Positions 9,080 to 18,068 are shown, counted from the first letter of the stretch. The stretch: DNA of 51,722 nucleotides from Elusimicrobiota bacterium (GCA_003482905.1 DMXM01000016.1:56235-107956); one strand, 5' to 3'. The notes: generated by a model from the sequence alone, not told the origin. Program-made: numbers and translations.

Positions 9080-10540
9080 TTAGCCCGGGCGCCTTCCCTG
9101 GCGCCTGGGGGCGTGTCCGGATCCGCGGCGCGCGTTGAGCGCGTCGCGCACGGCCAGGGAGGCCGCCATGTCCGCGGGGCGCTTGAGCGCGTCGGTAACA
9201 TATGTTTTCAGCAGGTCCGCCAGACGCGCGCGGGAAATGGCATGGGTCTGCCCGGTGCGCGCGTAAAGCCAGTCGCTGAAGGCCAGGAAATTATGGAAAG
9301 GCGAAGGCCCGGCGCAGATCAGGGCGGCGGTTTCCGCAAAAACGCCGCTGTTGGCCACCAGGTCCCAATACCGCGCGAAACGGCGCAGGCGCTGCATGGT
9401 GAAGAAATCCAGCTGCGCGTTAGAGCGCAGTTCATACGGCGGATATGGGCTGTAGACCATTTGCCACTCCTCGTCGTGACGGGCTATGGGCGCTCCCCGC
9501 AGGCGCTTCAGTATCCCCACCTGTATTTCCTGCGGCCCAAGGGCGGCCAGCCTGTCGAAACCGGCGGCGAAAGAGGCCAGATCCTCGCCTGGCAGGCCTG
9601 CGATCAGGTCCGCGTGCAGATGGGCGGACGTCCCGAGCTTAAGGCGCAGCATATTCTTTTCCACGGCGGCGTTGTCCTGCCTGCGGCCTATACGCGCCGC
9701 CACGGCCGCGTTGAAGGTCTGCACGCCCACCTCCAGCTGCAGCGAACCCGCCGGGAATTTCTTTACCAGCAGATAGAGTTCTTCCGGGAAGCGGTCCGGC
9801 ACCATCTCGAAATGCAGGAACAGGCCCGGCCGCAGGCGCTCGAGAAAGAAGTTGAGGACGGCCGCCGCGCGCGCCATATCCAGGTTAAAGGTGCGGTCCA
9901 CGAACTTGAACTTGAGCGCCCCGCGCGCCAGCAACCCCTCCCAGGCCGCGAACAGCCCCGGCAGCGGAAAGTTCCGCACGGTTTTATCCAGGGAGGAGAG
10001 GCAGAACTCGCAGGCGAAGGGGCAGCCCCGGGACGCCTCGGCGTATATCACGCGGTTGGCTATATCCTCGGCCGTATAAAGGCCGTAGGGCAGCTCCAGC
10101 AGGGAAGGGTCCGGCGCCTCCGCGGTGATGAACTTGCCGGCGGGCGCCTCCGCCGAAAGCAGACTCCGGCACAGCCCAGCGAAAGCAATCTCCCCCTCGC
10201 CTTTTATCACAAAATCGGCGTCGTGGCAGATCTGCTGCCGCGCGGTTTCGTGACTGACCTCCGGCCCGCCCAGTACTATGATCAGCTCCGGCCGCAGCCC
10301 CTTAAGTTCGGCCACCAGCATGGCGCTCTCCCGCGCGTTCCACACATAAACGCCCAGGCCCAGCACGCGCGGCGCCAGCTTCAATATGGCTTCGGCGGCC
10401 TCGGCCGTGCGTATCCCGGTGTTAAGCTCCAGCAGGGAGGCGCGCGGCGCCAGATCGCCGAGGTTGGCCATCAGGCAGCGCAGCCCGGATGAGCAGTGCT
10501 CATAGCGCGCGTTAAAAGTGGCAAGGACTATGTCGGGCAT
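9080..10540 (-). CDS. B12-binding-domain radical SAM protein (DUF4080 type)
   Basis: 486 aa. Residues about 1-130 form a Rossmann-like cobalamin-binding domain (GLGVYVWNARES, IIVLGGPEVS, GEGEIAF). The radical SAM core follows with Cys173, Cys177, Cys180 (SRGCPFACEFCLSS), then TIM-barrel segments and a C-terminal region like DUF4080. The substrate is unknown for this family. No Shine-Dalgarno precedes ATG 10540; a TATACA box ends 8 nt upstream, suggesting a leaderless transcript. The TSCPD gene lies 33 nt upstream in the same direction. Confidence 0.85.
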   Translation of the reverse strand: MPDIVLATFNARYEHCSSGLRCLMANLGDLAPRASLLELNTGIRTAEAAEAILKLAPRVLGLGVYVWNARESAMLVAELKGLRPELIIVLGGPEVSHETARQQICHDADFVIKGEGEIAFAGLCRSLLSAEAPAGKFITAEAPDPSLLELPYGLYTAEDIANRVIYAEASRGCPFACEFCLSSLDKTVRNFPLPGLFAAWEGLLARGALKFKFVDRTFNLDMARAAAVLNFFLERLRPGLFLHFEMVPDRFPEELYLLVKKFPAGSLQLEVGVQTFNAAVAARIGRRQDNAAVEKNMLRLKLGTSAHLHADLIAGLPGEDLASFAAGFDRLAALGPQEIQVGILKRLRGAPIARHDEEWQMVYSPYPPYELRSNAQLDFFTMQRLRRFARYWDLVANSGVFAETAALICAGPSPFHNFLAFSDWLYARTGQTHAISRARLADLLKTYVTDALKRPADMAASLAVRDALNARRGSGHAPRRQGRRPG

Positions 10541-10573
10541 GTCTGAAGTGTATAAAATCGCCGGCGCCCGGGT

Positions 10574-10822
10574 TTATTTTCCGGCTTCCCTGATATTCTC
10601 CAGCACTTTAGCCAGCTGGTCGCTGCAGGAAGTGGCGTTTTCGCCGCACTTGATGCCTTTCAATTTGGAGACGGCTTCGGCCGCGGGCATTCCTTCCAGC
10701 AGAACGGAAAGCGCTTTCAGATTACCGGAACAGCCGTTGCTGAACGAGACATTTTTCAACTTCCCGTCCACCACGTCAAATTCCACTTCGGTCGCGCAAA
10801 CATCTTCAAGTTTGTATTTCAT
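10574..10822 (-). CDS. TSCPD domain protein (TIGR03905-like)
   Basis: 82 aa, full length for this small family. It has the conserved cysteines of the group: a CATEVEFDV start, NGCSGNLKAL, then IKCGENATSCSDQLAK, where TSCSD replaces the usual TSCPD. The related TSCPD domain occurs at the C-terminus of B12-dependent ribonucleotide reductases; stand-alone versions have no proven role. GGCGG just before ATG is the ribosome site. The next gene downstream, 33 nt away, is a B12-domain radical SAM protein. Confidence 0.85.
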   Translation of the reverse strand: MKYKLEDVCATEVEFDVVDGKLKNVSFSNGCSGNLKALSVLLEGMPAAEAVSKLKGIKCGENATSCSDQLAKVLENIREAGK

Positions 10823-10911
10823 ATCCGCCTTTGTATCGATATTCTACATTAATCACCGGATCCCGTTTGAAATCGGTCGGGAAGTCTCTTCGGGACCCGC
10901 CATTTTTGTTA

Positions 10912-10935
10912 TATAATTGTTTGTCCCCGCGGGGA
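10912..10935 (+). promoter_or_regulatory. -10 box and GC palindrome before the small cysteine-domain gene
   Basis: TATAAT (10912-10917) lies 35 nt before ATG 10952; no good -35 is seen. Directly after it, GTCCCCGCGGGGAC (10922-10935) is a perfect 14-bp palindrome located around the expected transcription start, so it could be an operator or a 5' hairpin. Confidence 0.45.
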
Positions 10936-10951
10936 CTTTAGACGCGATATT

Positions 10952-11161
10952 ATGGAAGAGAAAGAAGCCATGAACGACGAATCTCCATTTATAGTTATTT
11001 GCACGGAGTGCAAAAAAGTGCGCGGCGACGGGGGAACCTGGCAAAGTTCCGGGGTTCCGTACAACGGCCCGGCCGCGACCGTCTCACACGGCATTTGCCC
11101 GTTCTGCGCCAGAAAGCTTTACCCCGAGTATTTTCCGGCCGAGAGCGACTCCGCCGCGTAA
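10952..11161 (+). CDS. Free-standing small zinc-ribbon-like cysteine domain
   Basis: 69 aa. The core, ICTECKKVRGDGGTWQ ... VSHGICPFCARKLYPEYF, has two CxxC pairs and matches the domain usually found at the C-terminus of PAS or receiver proteins (pattern CxWCKKIR...W...SHGICPxCxxxLYPE). Here it stands alone. Function of that domain is not established; zinc binding is inferred. ATG 10952 or 10970 may be the start. The gene ends 15 nt before a strong terminator. Confidence 0.75.
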   Translation: MEEKEAMNDESPFIVICTECKKVRGDGGTWQSSGVPYNGPAATVSHGICPFCARKLYPEYFPAESDSAA

Positions 11162-11176
11162 AAGCGTCGGCGCCCA

Positions 11177-11211
11177 AATAAAAACCGGCCTTACGGGCCG
11201 GTTTTTATTTG
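11177..11211. terminator. Bidirectional rho-independent terminator
   Basis: Perfect 15-bp stem AAATAAAAACCGGCC (11177-11191) with its complement (11197-11211), loop TTACG; the A/T ends give a U-run in both directions. It separates the small cysteine-domain gene (+) from the exported protein (-). Confidence 0.92.
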
Positions 11212-11223
11212 AGCCTCTTCCAG

Positions 11224-12120
11224 CTATATCGCGTAGATCTCCAGGTCGTCTCCCAGTATCCGGAAACCGAAGTTCTTTTCTACGCTCGGCAGCACTACCC
11301 CCGAGGGGCCTATCTGGGAGGCCCTAACTATCTGGCGGGAGTCCTCGCCGCGCTGCGCGAATATAAAAATGTTCTCCCTGGCGAAGCGCCCGTTGCCTTG
11401 CGCGTCCTGCAGCACCCCGGTATTATAGTACAGGTTATGGCGGGCTCCCACCGTAAGCGGCCGCCCTTTCGTCAGCAGCGCCGCCGCCAGTTCGTTCAGC
11501 GACACATTAAGCGCCGTTCTGCCGGAGGTTTCGATCTTGAGCCGGCTCGTACCGGGGTTGCTTAATACCACATCCACCCTTACCTTGTATTTCTCTACGT
11601 CCCCCCTGAAAGATATCTCTTTTTCTCCGCTCATGAAGAGGGCGTTGGCCACGTCTTTGCCCCGCACGAACACCGTCTGGCCTTTGGCGGTGGTGAAGAG
11701 CAGGAAATATTTATCCTTGGAGGAGCAGTTGGTCCCGCCGTTGGGGCAGTTCAGCGCCTCAGCCCCGCTCACGTGCACTGTATTGGCCGAGGTGGTAAAA
11801 GTCAGGCCGCTCCTGAGGGACTTATCAAGGATGTTTTTCAGGTTTATGGTATCGACCACCTCGCCGCCCGCGCTCTTATAGAACTGCTGCTCGGCCCGGG
11901 CCGGTGTGCCGCCGAAATTCTTCCCTATGTATTCGTTCCAAAGGTCCAGCGACCCCTCGGCTTCAGGAAACGCCGCCGCCTCCGAGACCGAAGGCGCCGG
12001 GGCCGGAACACCCGCCGCGCCGGATTGTTCCAGCTCGGAGAAAGCGCTCTCGCCGGCAAAGGCAGGGACGCAGTAAAAGGACAGGCTCATAAGAATTGCA
12101 GCTGAAAATATTTTTGCCAT
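11224..12120 (-). CDS. Exported protein of unknown function
   Basis: 298 aa from ATG 12120, which has AAGGAGAG five bases upstream; a longer ORF to 12174 is less likely. A clear signal peptide (MAKIFSAAILMSLSFYCVPA, cleavage after AFA) is followed by a mostly beta-rich sequence with one Cys pair (NCPNGGTNCSSK). There is no recognised domain. It stands alone between a terminator and the pheT end. Confidence 0.75.
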   Translation of the reverse strand: MAKIFSAAILMSLSFYCVPAFAGESAFSELEQSGAAGVPAPAPSVSEAAAFPEAEGSLDLWNEYIGKNFGGTPARAEQQFYKSAGGEVVDTINLKNILDKSLRSGLTFTTSANTVHVSGAEALNCPNGGTNCSSKDKYFLLFTTAKGQTVFVRGKDVANALFMSGEKEISFRGDVEKYKVRVDVVLSNPGTSRLKIETSGRTALNVSLNELAAALLTKGRPLTVGARHNLYYNTGVLQDAQGNGRFARENIFIFAQRGEDSRQIVRASQIGPSGVVLPSVEKNFGFRILGDDLEIYAI

Positions 12121-12274
12121 ACAGCTCTCCTTCAAGGTTGCTTTGACGCCGCCGCTTGACTTAACCATTGCCATGTCAATAGTATAGCGGCCGGGCCGCC
12201 AGTTGGCAAGCCCCCCGGGACCCAGGCGCTTATAGGCCCAATGGCCGGGGGGGCATAGCCTTTGACTTGGCGGG

Positions 12275-14662
12275 TCAGGCGCGGAGCCTGGCGTTGAAGT
12301 TCTTGGTGAGTTTGTCCAGAACGGCCGTCATGCGGGCGCCCACATCCGCGTCGTTGAGCGTTCCGGTCATGGACGAGAATGTGAACCTGATAGTGAGGCT
12401 GCGCGAGCCCGCGGGGATGTTCTTCCCCTTGTAAACGTCGATAAGCCGCGCCGAGGCCAGGTCCTGCACGCCGGAGAAGGTGCGCTCCAGCTGGGACCAC
12501 TCGTGGCTATCCTCCAGCACTACGGACAGGTCGCGCCAGTTCTGCGGGAAAGCCGACACCGGTTTTATCTTGGCTATCTTCTGCCAGAACTCCGGCTTCC
12601 AGGCCGCGGCCAGACAGGCGAGCGGGATCTCGAAGTAAAATATATTATTGTCCTTAAAATCGAAAGCCGCCGCCGCGGACGGGGCCAGCTTGCCCACGTA
12701 CCCCGCGCTGGCGCCGCCCAGTTTCATCTCAAGGCAGAGCCCCGGCTGGAAATAAACCGAAGCTTTCTTCGGGCTTTCGAACCTGAAGCCGCCCTTGCCG
12801 GCGAACAGCCTGGACATCATCCCTTTGAGGTGATAGAAATCGGCGGTCCCTTGCCCGCCCTTCCAGAAGCCGCCCTCCGGGAAATCTCCGGCCATAAGCC
12901 CGGCGCAATAGACCTCTTCGGCCTTGCCGCCGTCCTTTTTAACGTACGCCGTGCCGGTCTCGAAGATCATCACCGACTCGCGGCCCCGGTTGAGGTTATA
13001 GCGCAAGGTCTTCAGCAGGCCGGGCAGCAGGGTGAGGCGCATGAACTGGTAGTCCGAAGACAAAGGGTTCTTCAACTCCACAGCCGAGGCGGCGTCCAGG
13101 CCGCAGGCCTGCATTTCCTTTACGGAGACGAAATCGTAGTTGTAAACCTCGCTGAAACCCAGGGCGGCCAGCGTGTTCTTTATCTCCGCGGTCACGGCCC
13201 ACTGAGGGGTTACCGAAGACGGCAGCATGGGCATGCGCGACACGGCGGGGATGACGTCATAGCCGATATAGCGGGCGATCTCCTCGGCCGCGTCCCAGAC
13301 GGATTCTATGTCCAGCCGGTAGGATGGGACCGAGAACTTCCATGGCCTGGCGTCTTTCAGGTCCGGCTGGAAAGCTTTGAGGCAGGCGTAGATCTCGCCA
13401 TCGGCTATGCCGGTGCCGAGGATGGCGTTAACCCGGGCCGGGTCGATCTCTATTACGGGGTGCTGGTACTTGACCGGACAATTATCGGTTATCTGTGCAA
13501 CTTTGGCTCCGGGCGCGGCCTCCAGTATAAGCCCGGCCAGGCGGCGGGCCGCTTTCAATGTAAGCTCTGGGTCGGTACCGCGCTCAAAACGGTAAGAGGA
13601 CTCGCTCTTTATTCCGGTGGTCTTGGAGGCAAGGCGCACCGTTGGCGGGTTGAACCGCGCGGACTCTATAAGTATCTCGTCGGTGCTATCGGAAACGGCC
13701 GTATCAAGGCCGCCCATGACGCCGGCGAGCGCGACTGGCTTCTTCGCGTCGGCTATCACCAGCATGCCGGGGTCCAGCTTCAGGGTTTTGTTGTCCAGCG
13801 TGATAAAAGCTTCTCCGGCGAGGGCGCGGCGCACCTTTATCCCGGGGCCGTCCAGCTTGGCGATATCGAAGCAATGCGTAGGCTGGCCCAGCTCGTACAT
13901 TACGTAGTTGGATACGTCTATAAGGAGATTGCCCTTGGGGTTGGCGCCCATGGCGCGCAGCCGCTCCGCCATCCAGGCCGGGGTCCTCGCGCCGCGCAGA
14001 CCCTTCATTAATATGGCGGTATAGCGCGTGCAAATATCGGGCGCGTCTATAACCACCGGCATGCCGGAAGTTGCGGCTGAGCTTTCAAAGATCTTCGCTT
14101 CTTTAAGCTTAAGGCCGTAGAACACGCACAACTCGCGCGCCAGGGCGTAATGCGACAGGCAGTGCGACTGGTTGGGCAGCATTTCCACGTCCAGCAGGTA
14201 GTCCGCCCTGGGGAAAAGATTTACCGCGTCAACGCCTACCGCGGTGTCGTCCGGCAGCACCAGGATACCGCTATTATCGTAGCCGTCCAGCCCCAGCTCG
14301 GCGGCAGAACAGATCATCCCTTCGGATTCCACGCCGCGGATCTTGGCTTTCTTCAGCTCGCCCTCGGCGAGCATGGCGCCCACCTTGGCAAAAGGGATCT
14401 TCTGACCCACGGCGATATTTTTGGCGCCGCAGACCACGCGCATCACGCCCGCGCCGTCGCCGACGTCCACCAGCGCCAGTTTGTCGGCGTTGGGATGCTT
14501 GTCTATCTTGAGGATCTCGCCCACGCACACGCCGGTGAAGGCCGCGCCGGTCTTCTTTATCTCCTCCACCTTAAGCCCCACGCGGCCGAGCTTGGCCGCC
14601 AGGTCTTGCGGCGAGGGCGGATTTTCTATAAAGTCGCTAAGCCATGAATATAAAATTTTCAT
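12275..14662 (-). CDS. pheT: Phenylalanine-tRNA ligase beta subunit
   Basis: 795 aa, usual length. With PheS it forms the alpha2-beta2 enzyme charging tRNA-Phe. Domains in order: N-terminal tRNA-binding OB fold (about 40-150, VGEILKIDKHPNADKLALVDV), B3/4 editing domain (about 210-390), B5 domain, the catalytic-like core, and the C-terminal anticodon-binding domain (last ~95 residues, FPQNWRDLSVVL ... SRSLTIRFTF). ATG 14662 has only a weak GAGAT upstream. It is last in infC-rpmI-rplT-pheS-pheT. Confidence 0.97.
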   Translation of the reverse strand: MKILYSWLSDFIENPPSPQDLAAKLGRVGLKVEEIKKTGAAFTGVCVGEILKIDKHPNADKLALVDVGDGAGVMRVVCGAKNIAVGQKIPFAKVGAMLAEGELKKAKIRGVESEGMICSAAELGLDGYDNSGILVLPDDTAVGVDAVNLFPRADYLLDVEMLPNQSHCLSHYALARELCVFYGLKLKEAKIFESSAATSGMPVVIDAPDICTRYTAILMKGLRGARTPAWMAERLRAMGANPKGNLLIDVSNYVMYELGQPTHCFDIAKLDGPGIKVRRALAGEAFITLDNKTLKLDPGMLVIADAKKPVALAGVMGGLDTAVSDSTDEILIESARFNPPTVRLASKTTGIKSESSYRFERGTDPELTLKAARRLAGLILEAAPGAKVAQITDNCPVKYQHPVIEIDPARVNAILGTGIADGEIYACLKAFQPDLKDARPWKFSVPSYRLDIESVWDAAEEIARYIGYDVIPAVSRMPMLPSSVTPQWAVTAEIKNTLAALGFSEVYNYDFVSVKEMQACGLDAASAVELKNPLSSDYQFMRLTLLPGLLKTLRYNLNRGRESVMIFETGTAYVKKDGGKAEEVYCAGLMAGDFPEGGFWKGGQGTADFYHLKGMMSRLFAGKGGFRFESPKKASVYFQPGLCLEMKLGGASAGYVGKLAPSAAAAFDFKDNNIFYFEIPLACLAAAWKPEFWQKIAKIKPVSAFPQNWRDLSVVLEDSHEWSQLERTFSGVQDLASARLIDVYKGKNIPAGSRSLTIRFTFSSMTGTLNDADVGARMTAVLDKLTKNFNARLRA

Positions 14663-14725
14663 TTCAATATCTCGTTCAGTTTAAACGGTTACCTGCGGTC
14701 CCGGCAAGGGGCCGGGCGCCTCCTA

Positions 14726-15781
14726 CTACTGAACCTGTTTTAATATGCGCAGATCGTTCTCGTAGAGCATGCGCATGTCGCTTATGCCGAACAGCAGCAT
14801 GGCGAAGCGCTCTATACCCGCGCCGAAAGCGAAGCCGCTCCACTTGGCCGGATCGTAATTGCAGGCCTTCAGCACGTTGGGGTGCACTACGCCCGCGCCC
14901 AGCAGCTCTATCCAGCCGGTACCCTTGCACACGGGGCAGCGCACCGTTTCGGACTTGCCGCGGCAGAACACGCAGGATACTTCCACTTCGGCGCCGGGTT
15001 CCACGAAAGGGAAATAGGACGGCATGAAGCGCACCTTGGCCGACGAACCGAACAGGTCCTTCATGAAAGTCTCGAGGGTCCACTTCAGGTCCGCCATGCT
15101 GACATGCTTGTCTATATAAAGGCCCTCTATCTGGTGGAAGGCGAAAGAGTGGCTGGCGTCCACGGCCTCGGAACGGAACACGCGGCCCGGGGAAATTATC
15201 CGTACCGGCGGCTCCTGGTTCTTCATGGTGCGGATCTGCACGGGGGAGGTATGCGTTCTGAGCAGCATATCCTTGCCGGAGGCGTCCTTGAGATCGACGT
15301 AGAACGTATCCTGCATGTCGCGCGCCGGGTGGAAAGGAGGGAAGTTAAGCGCCTCGAAATTAAAATAATCTTCCTCTATTATGGGCCCTTCCGCTATGGA
15401 GAAGCCCAGCTTGGCGAAGCATTCGGCCATGCGGTTCAAGGTCACGGTGAGGGGATGCAGGCTGCCTTTGGGAAAAGGCCAGCCCGGCAGCGTCAGGTCC
15501 AGGCCGGAACCTGTGACGGGGCCGGCTGGACCGGCGGCGCCTTTCAGCCCGGCCAGTTTCGCCTCCATCTCCTGCTTGGCGGCGTTGCCCAGCGCGCCCA
15601 GCGGCTTGCGTTCTTCTAAAGGTATGTCTTTCAGGTCCCGCAGCAGCAGGGCCAGTTCGCCCTTGCGGCCGAGGAAGTGCAGTTCAATGGCCTCCGGACT
15701 TTCGGCCGGGGACTTGGCTATAGAAACGGAAAAACTGTCCCGTATTGCGGACAGTTTTTCCTTCCACGTCGTGGCGTTCAC
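14726..15781 (-). CDS. pheS: Phenylalanine-tRNA ligase alpha subunit
   Basis: 351 aa with GTG start at 15781, nine bases after the rplT stop. Class II motifs are visible: motif 2 region (LLRTHTSPVQIRTM ... RVFRSEAVDASHSFAFHQIEG) and motif 3 (FAFGAGIERFAMLLFG). An N-terminal coiled-coil arm comes first. It carries the CxxC...CxxC insertion (SCVFCRGKSETVRCPVCKGTGW), seen in part of the family and probably zinc-binding. Cotranscribed with pheT, 63 nt downstream. Confidence 0.97.
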   Translation of the reverse strand: MNATTWKEKLSAIRDSFSVSIAKSPAESPEAIELHFLGRKGELALLLRDLKDIPLEERKPLGALGNAAKQEMEAKLAGLKGAAGPAGPVTGSGLDLTLPGWPFPKGSLHPLTVTLNRMAECFAKLGFSIAEGPIIEEDYFNFEALNFPPFHPARDMQDTFYVDLKDASGKDMLLRTHTSPVQIRTMKNQEPPVRIISPGRVFRSEAVDASHSFAFHQIEGLYIDKHVSMADLKWTLETFMKDLFGSSAKVRFMPSYFPFVEPGAEVEVSCVFCRGKSETVRCPVCKGTGWIELLGAGVVHPNVLKACNYDPAKWSGFAFGAGIERFAMLLFGISDMRMLYENDLRILKQVQ

Positions 15782-15790
15782 GGCGCGGCC

Positions 15791-16174
15791 TTATTTCTCG
15801 GTACCGACAACTTTCTTTATGGTACCGATAGCTTTCCTGGCTATCTCAGCCAGCTGTTTGAAAGACTGGGGGTCGCGGATGGCGATCTCGGACAGCATCT
15901 TGCGGTTAAGGTTGATGTTGGCCTTGTGGATGCCGTCCATGAACCTGCTGTAAGACATGCCTTCCTCGCGGGCGGCGGCGTTCAGGCGCACTATCCACAG
16001 CTGGCGGATGTCGCCCTTCTTGTCGCGGCGGTGTATATAGGCCGTGGTGAGGGACTTATTGACCTGCTGTATGGCCTGGCGAAGGCGGTTGCCTTTATTG
16101 CCGTAATAGCCCTTGGCAAGCTTTAAAACTTTTTTCTTTCTTTTGGTGCGAGCTACGCTGTATTTTATTCTCAT
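15791..16174 (-). CDS. rplT: 50S ribosomal protein L20
   Basis: 127 aa, slightly longer than the usual ~117. It contains the family segments KGYYGNKGNRLRQAIQQVNKSL and YSRFMDGIHKANINLNRKMLSE. L20 is needed for early 50S assembly and in many bacteria represses its own operon by binding the leader. Gene order after rpmI and before pheS is the classical one. Confidence 0.97.
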   Translation of the reverse strand: MRIKYSVARTKRKKKVLKLAKGYYGNKGNRLRQAIQQVNKSLTTAYIHRRDKKGDIRQLWIVRLNAAAREEGMSYSRFMDGIHKANINLNRKMLSEIAIRDPQSFKQLAEIARKAIGTIKKVVGTEK

Positions 16175-16231
16175 AACACGACATCCGCCCCGTGGAACTC
16201 ACCGCCGGGCGCGGCTCCTTTATTGTTGTTC

Positions 16232-16435
16232 TTATTCGTAGGGCAGGTAAGCCTTCAGCAGCCGTCCCTCGGCCGAGTTCTTCTCTTCCACCTTGGCGGT
16301 GCGCAGCGTGCGGCCGCGCTTGGCGGACATGCCGGTGAGCAGGTGGCGCAGGCCGGACTTCCGGTGCAGCCATTTCCCCGTGGTGGTTTTCTTAAATCTC
16401 TTCTTGGCGCCGCTGTGGGATTTCATTTTAGGCAT
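16232..16435 (-). CDS. rpmI: 50S ribosomal protein L35
   Basis: 67 aa; MPKMKSHSGAKKRFKKTTTG is diagnostic. The 87-nt gap from infC is AT-rich and contains a TATAAT box on the minus strand near 16488-16493, so a secondary promoter inside the operon is possible. Confidence 0.96.
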   Translation of the reverse strand: MPKMKSHSGAKKRFKKTTTGKWLHRKSGLRHLLTGMSAKRGRTLRTAKVEEKNSAEGRLLKAYLPYE

Positions 16436-16522
16436 ATTATTTCTCTTCTCTACTGAAAATGTATGTCGTTCCGCTCTGGTTCTATAATTATATAATTTTC
16501 CGGGCCAGCTTTACCAGCGGGC

Positions 16523-17101
16523 TCAGGCGCCGGGCTGCTCCGGCTTAGGCGCCGGGGCCTTCGGGGCGGCGGCGGGCTTGGCCGCGTGCGTGGCGGGGGC
16601 GAGCATGATGCTCATGCGGTTGCCCATCATCGACGGACGGCCTTCGACGACGCCGACGGAGGACAGGTTGTCGCGGATGGCGTTCAGGATCTCCTCGCCG
16701 AGGTTCCTGTGCTGGTTCTCGCGGCCGCGGAACACCACGGTAACGCGCACCTTGTTGTGCTCTTTCAGAAATTGTTCGATGTGCTTTACCTTGGTCTGCA
16801 GGTCGTGGCTCGCTATGCGCGGGTTAAGGCGTATTTCCTTCAGCACGCCGGCTTTCTGTTTTTTGCGGTTCTCGCGGTCCTGCTTTTCCTTCTCGTAGAG
16901 GAACTTGGAAAAATCCATTACTTTGCAGACGGGCGGGTTGGCGCCAGGGGAGATCTCCACCAGGTCCAGGTTGGAACCCTTGGCCATGTTGACGGCTTCT
17001 ATAAGCGGCTTTATGCCGAGCATGGTCCCGTGCATGTCTATAAGGCGCACTTGCGGGGATGTGATATTGCGGTTAACGCGTACTCTCTTGTCGTTGTTCA
17101 A
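16523..17101 (-). CDS. infC: Translation initiation factor IF-3
   Basis: 192 aa. Both domains are present: N-terminal (RVNRNITSPQVRLIDMHG) and C-terminal (LNPRIASHDLQTKVKHIEQFL, VTVVFRGRE), followed by an Ala/Pro-rich tail of about 20 residues. The start is TTG at 17101, placed 7 nt after a perfect AGGAGG. IF-3 genes often use a rare start codon (AUU in E. coli) so that IF-3 limits its own synthesis, and TTG here suggests the same control. A 15-bp hairpin lies in the leader. Confidence 0.95.
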   Translation of the reverse strand: MNNDKRVRVNRNITSPQVRLIDMHGTMLGIKPLIEAVNMAKGSNLDLVEISPGANPPVCKVMDFSKFLYEKEKQDRENRKKQKAGVLKEIRLNPRIASHDLQTKVKHIEQFLKEHNKVRVTVVFRGRENQHRNLGEEILNAIRDNLSSVGVVEGRPSMMGNRMSIMLAPATHAAKPAAAPKAPAPKPEQPGA

Positions 17102-17156
17102 AACTATTCCTCCTGTAACTTAAGACAAAACAACCGGACCAGGCCAGGCCTCGGTC

Positions 17157-17187
17157 AAGGTTGAACCTCGCAGCGAGGTTCAACCTT
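17157..17187 (-). promoter_or_regulatory. Strong hairpin in the infC leader
   Basis: AAGGTTGAACCTCGC (17157-17171) and its exact complement (17173-17187) form a 15-bp stem with a minimal loop, about 55 nt upstream of the infC start. No U-run follows on the minus strand, so it is not a normal terminator for the gene before it. A TAGAAT box lies just upstream (minus strand) and could be the operon's -10. A regulatory leader is the simplest reading. Confidence 0.55.
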
Positions 17188-17222
17188 AGTATTCTACCTT
17201 TTTTAGGCCCTTTATTGGGGGC

Positions 17223-17990
17223 TTACTCCCTATGAACGAACAGGGGGTAGTAAACCCGGTATACGGCCAGGCCGAATATCTCGTTAAGGGCGTCGCCTGT
17301 GTCGGCCTGCTGCCCGGGCAGGTAATCCCGGAAATAATGCCGCGTCCCTGGCGCCGTATGGCGGGCTACCGGGAAAGGCTGTACGGCGGCGAAACCGGCT
17401 TTTTCAAAGAGAAAGACCGCGCGGGGCATGTGGATGGCGGAGGTGAGCAATATGATCTTCCCGAACCCTTTGGAGTCGCAGACTTTACGCACTTTTGCGG
17501 CGTTCTCCCTGGTGTCGCGCGCGGTGATTTCGGCTATTATGGCCGCGCGGGGGACTCCTGTTTCTACCAGGTAGGCGGCGGCGGCCTCGGCTTCGGGTTT
17601 TTCGGAGAAGGGTGCCCCGCCGGTGATTATTATGGGGAGTTTGGTTTTTTTATAAATCTGCGCGGTCGCTATGGCGCGTTCCAGCGTGGAATAGGAAAGG
17701 TTCTCGGCGGCCGACAGGACGTCCGGCACGCTGCGCGCCCCCCCGCAAAGCATCACTATCACGTCCCCCTCGGGCTTTGCCGGCATGGCATACTTATATT
17801 CCAAAGGCATGATGAGCGCATCCGAGAAGATCTTAGTGGACCCTATCCACGTAATAGCGGCCAGCGCAACGCAGGCAATAGCCGCCGGCCGCGTCCTCTT
17901 CCTTAAATAGAAGGCTAACACAATTAAACCCACCACCAAACACCCCGGCGGCAGCACAAAAGCCTCGATTATCTTTTTAATAAGGAACAT
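17223..17990 (-). CDS. ElyC/SanA/YdcF family protein (DUF218)
   Basis: 255 aa from ATG 17990. Two N-terminal membrane helices (about 12-33 and 37-60) precede the DUF218 domain: DVIVMLCGGARSVPD, PIIITGGAPFS, ARDTRENAAKV, KIILLTSAIHMPRAVFLFEKAG. ElyC in E. coli affects peptidoglycan and envelope integrity at low temperature; the biochemical reaction is unknown. There is no Shine-Dalgarno; TATTAT ends 7 nt before ATG, suggesting a leaderless transcript. Confidence 0.88.
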   Translation of the reverse strand: MFLIKKIIEAFVLPPGCLVVGLIVLAFYLRKRTRPAAIACVALAAITWIGSTKIFSDALIMPLEYKYAMPAKPEGDVIVMLCGGARSVPDVLSAAENLSYSTLERAIATAQIYKKTKLPIIITGGAPFSEKPEAEAAAAYLVETGVPRAAIIAEITARDTRENAAKVRKVCDSKGFGKIILLTSAIHMPRAVFLFEKAGFAAVQPFPVARHTAPGTRHYFRDYLPGQQADTGDALNEIFGLAVYRVYYPLFVHRE

Positions 17991-18068
17991 AGAACTAATA
18001 ATACAAAATCCCCCCCACTCTATTGGGGCGCCACGGTCTTTCCCGCTCCCCAAAACGAAACTGCCGGG

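Noticed and set aside
9026..10492. 488-aa plus-strand ORF
   Set aside because: It is the antisense of the radical SAM gene (9080-10540), with Arg/Gln/Gly-rich low-quality composition and no ribosome site; a GC-rich shadow frame.
12503..14011. 502-aa plus-strand ORF
   Set aside because: Antisense to pheT, whose domains are complete; composition is typical of shadow frames.
17157..17187. Rho-independent terminator between the DUF218 gene and infC
   Set aside because: No U-run follows the stem on the minus strand; the plus strand has no gene needing one.
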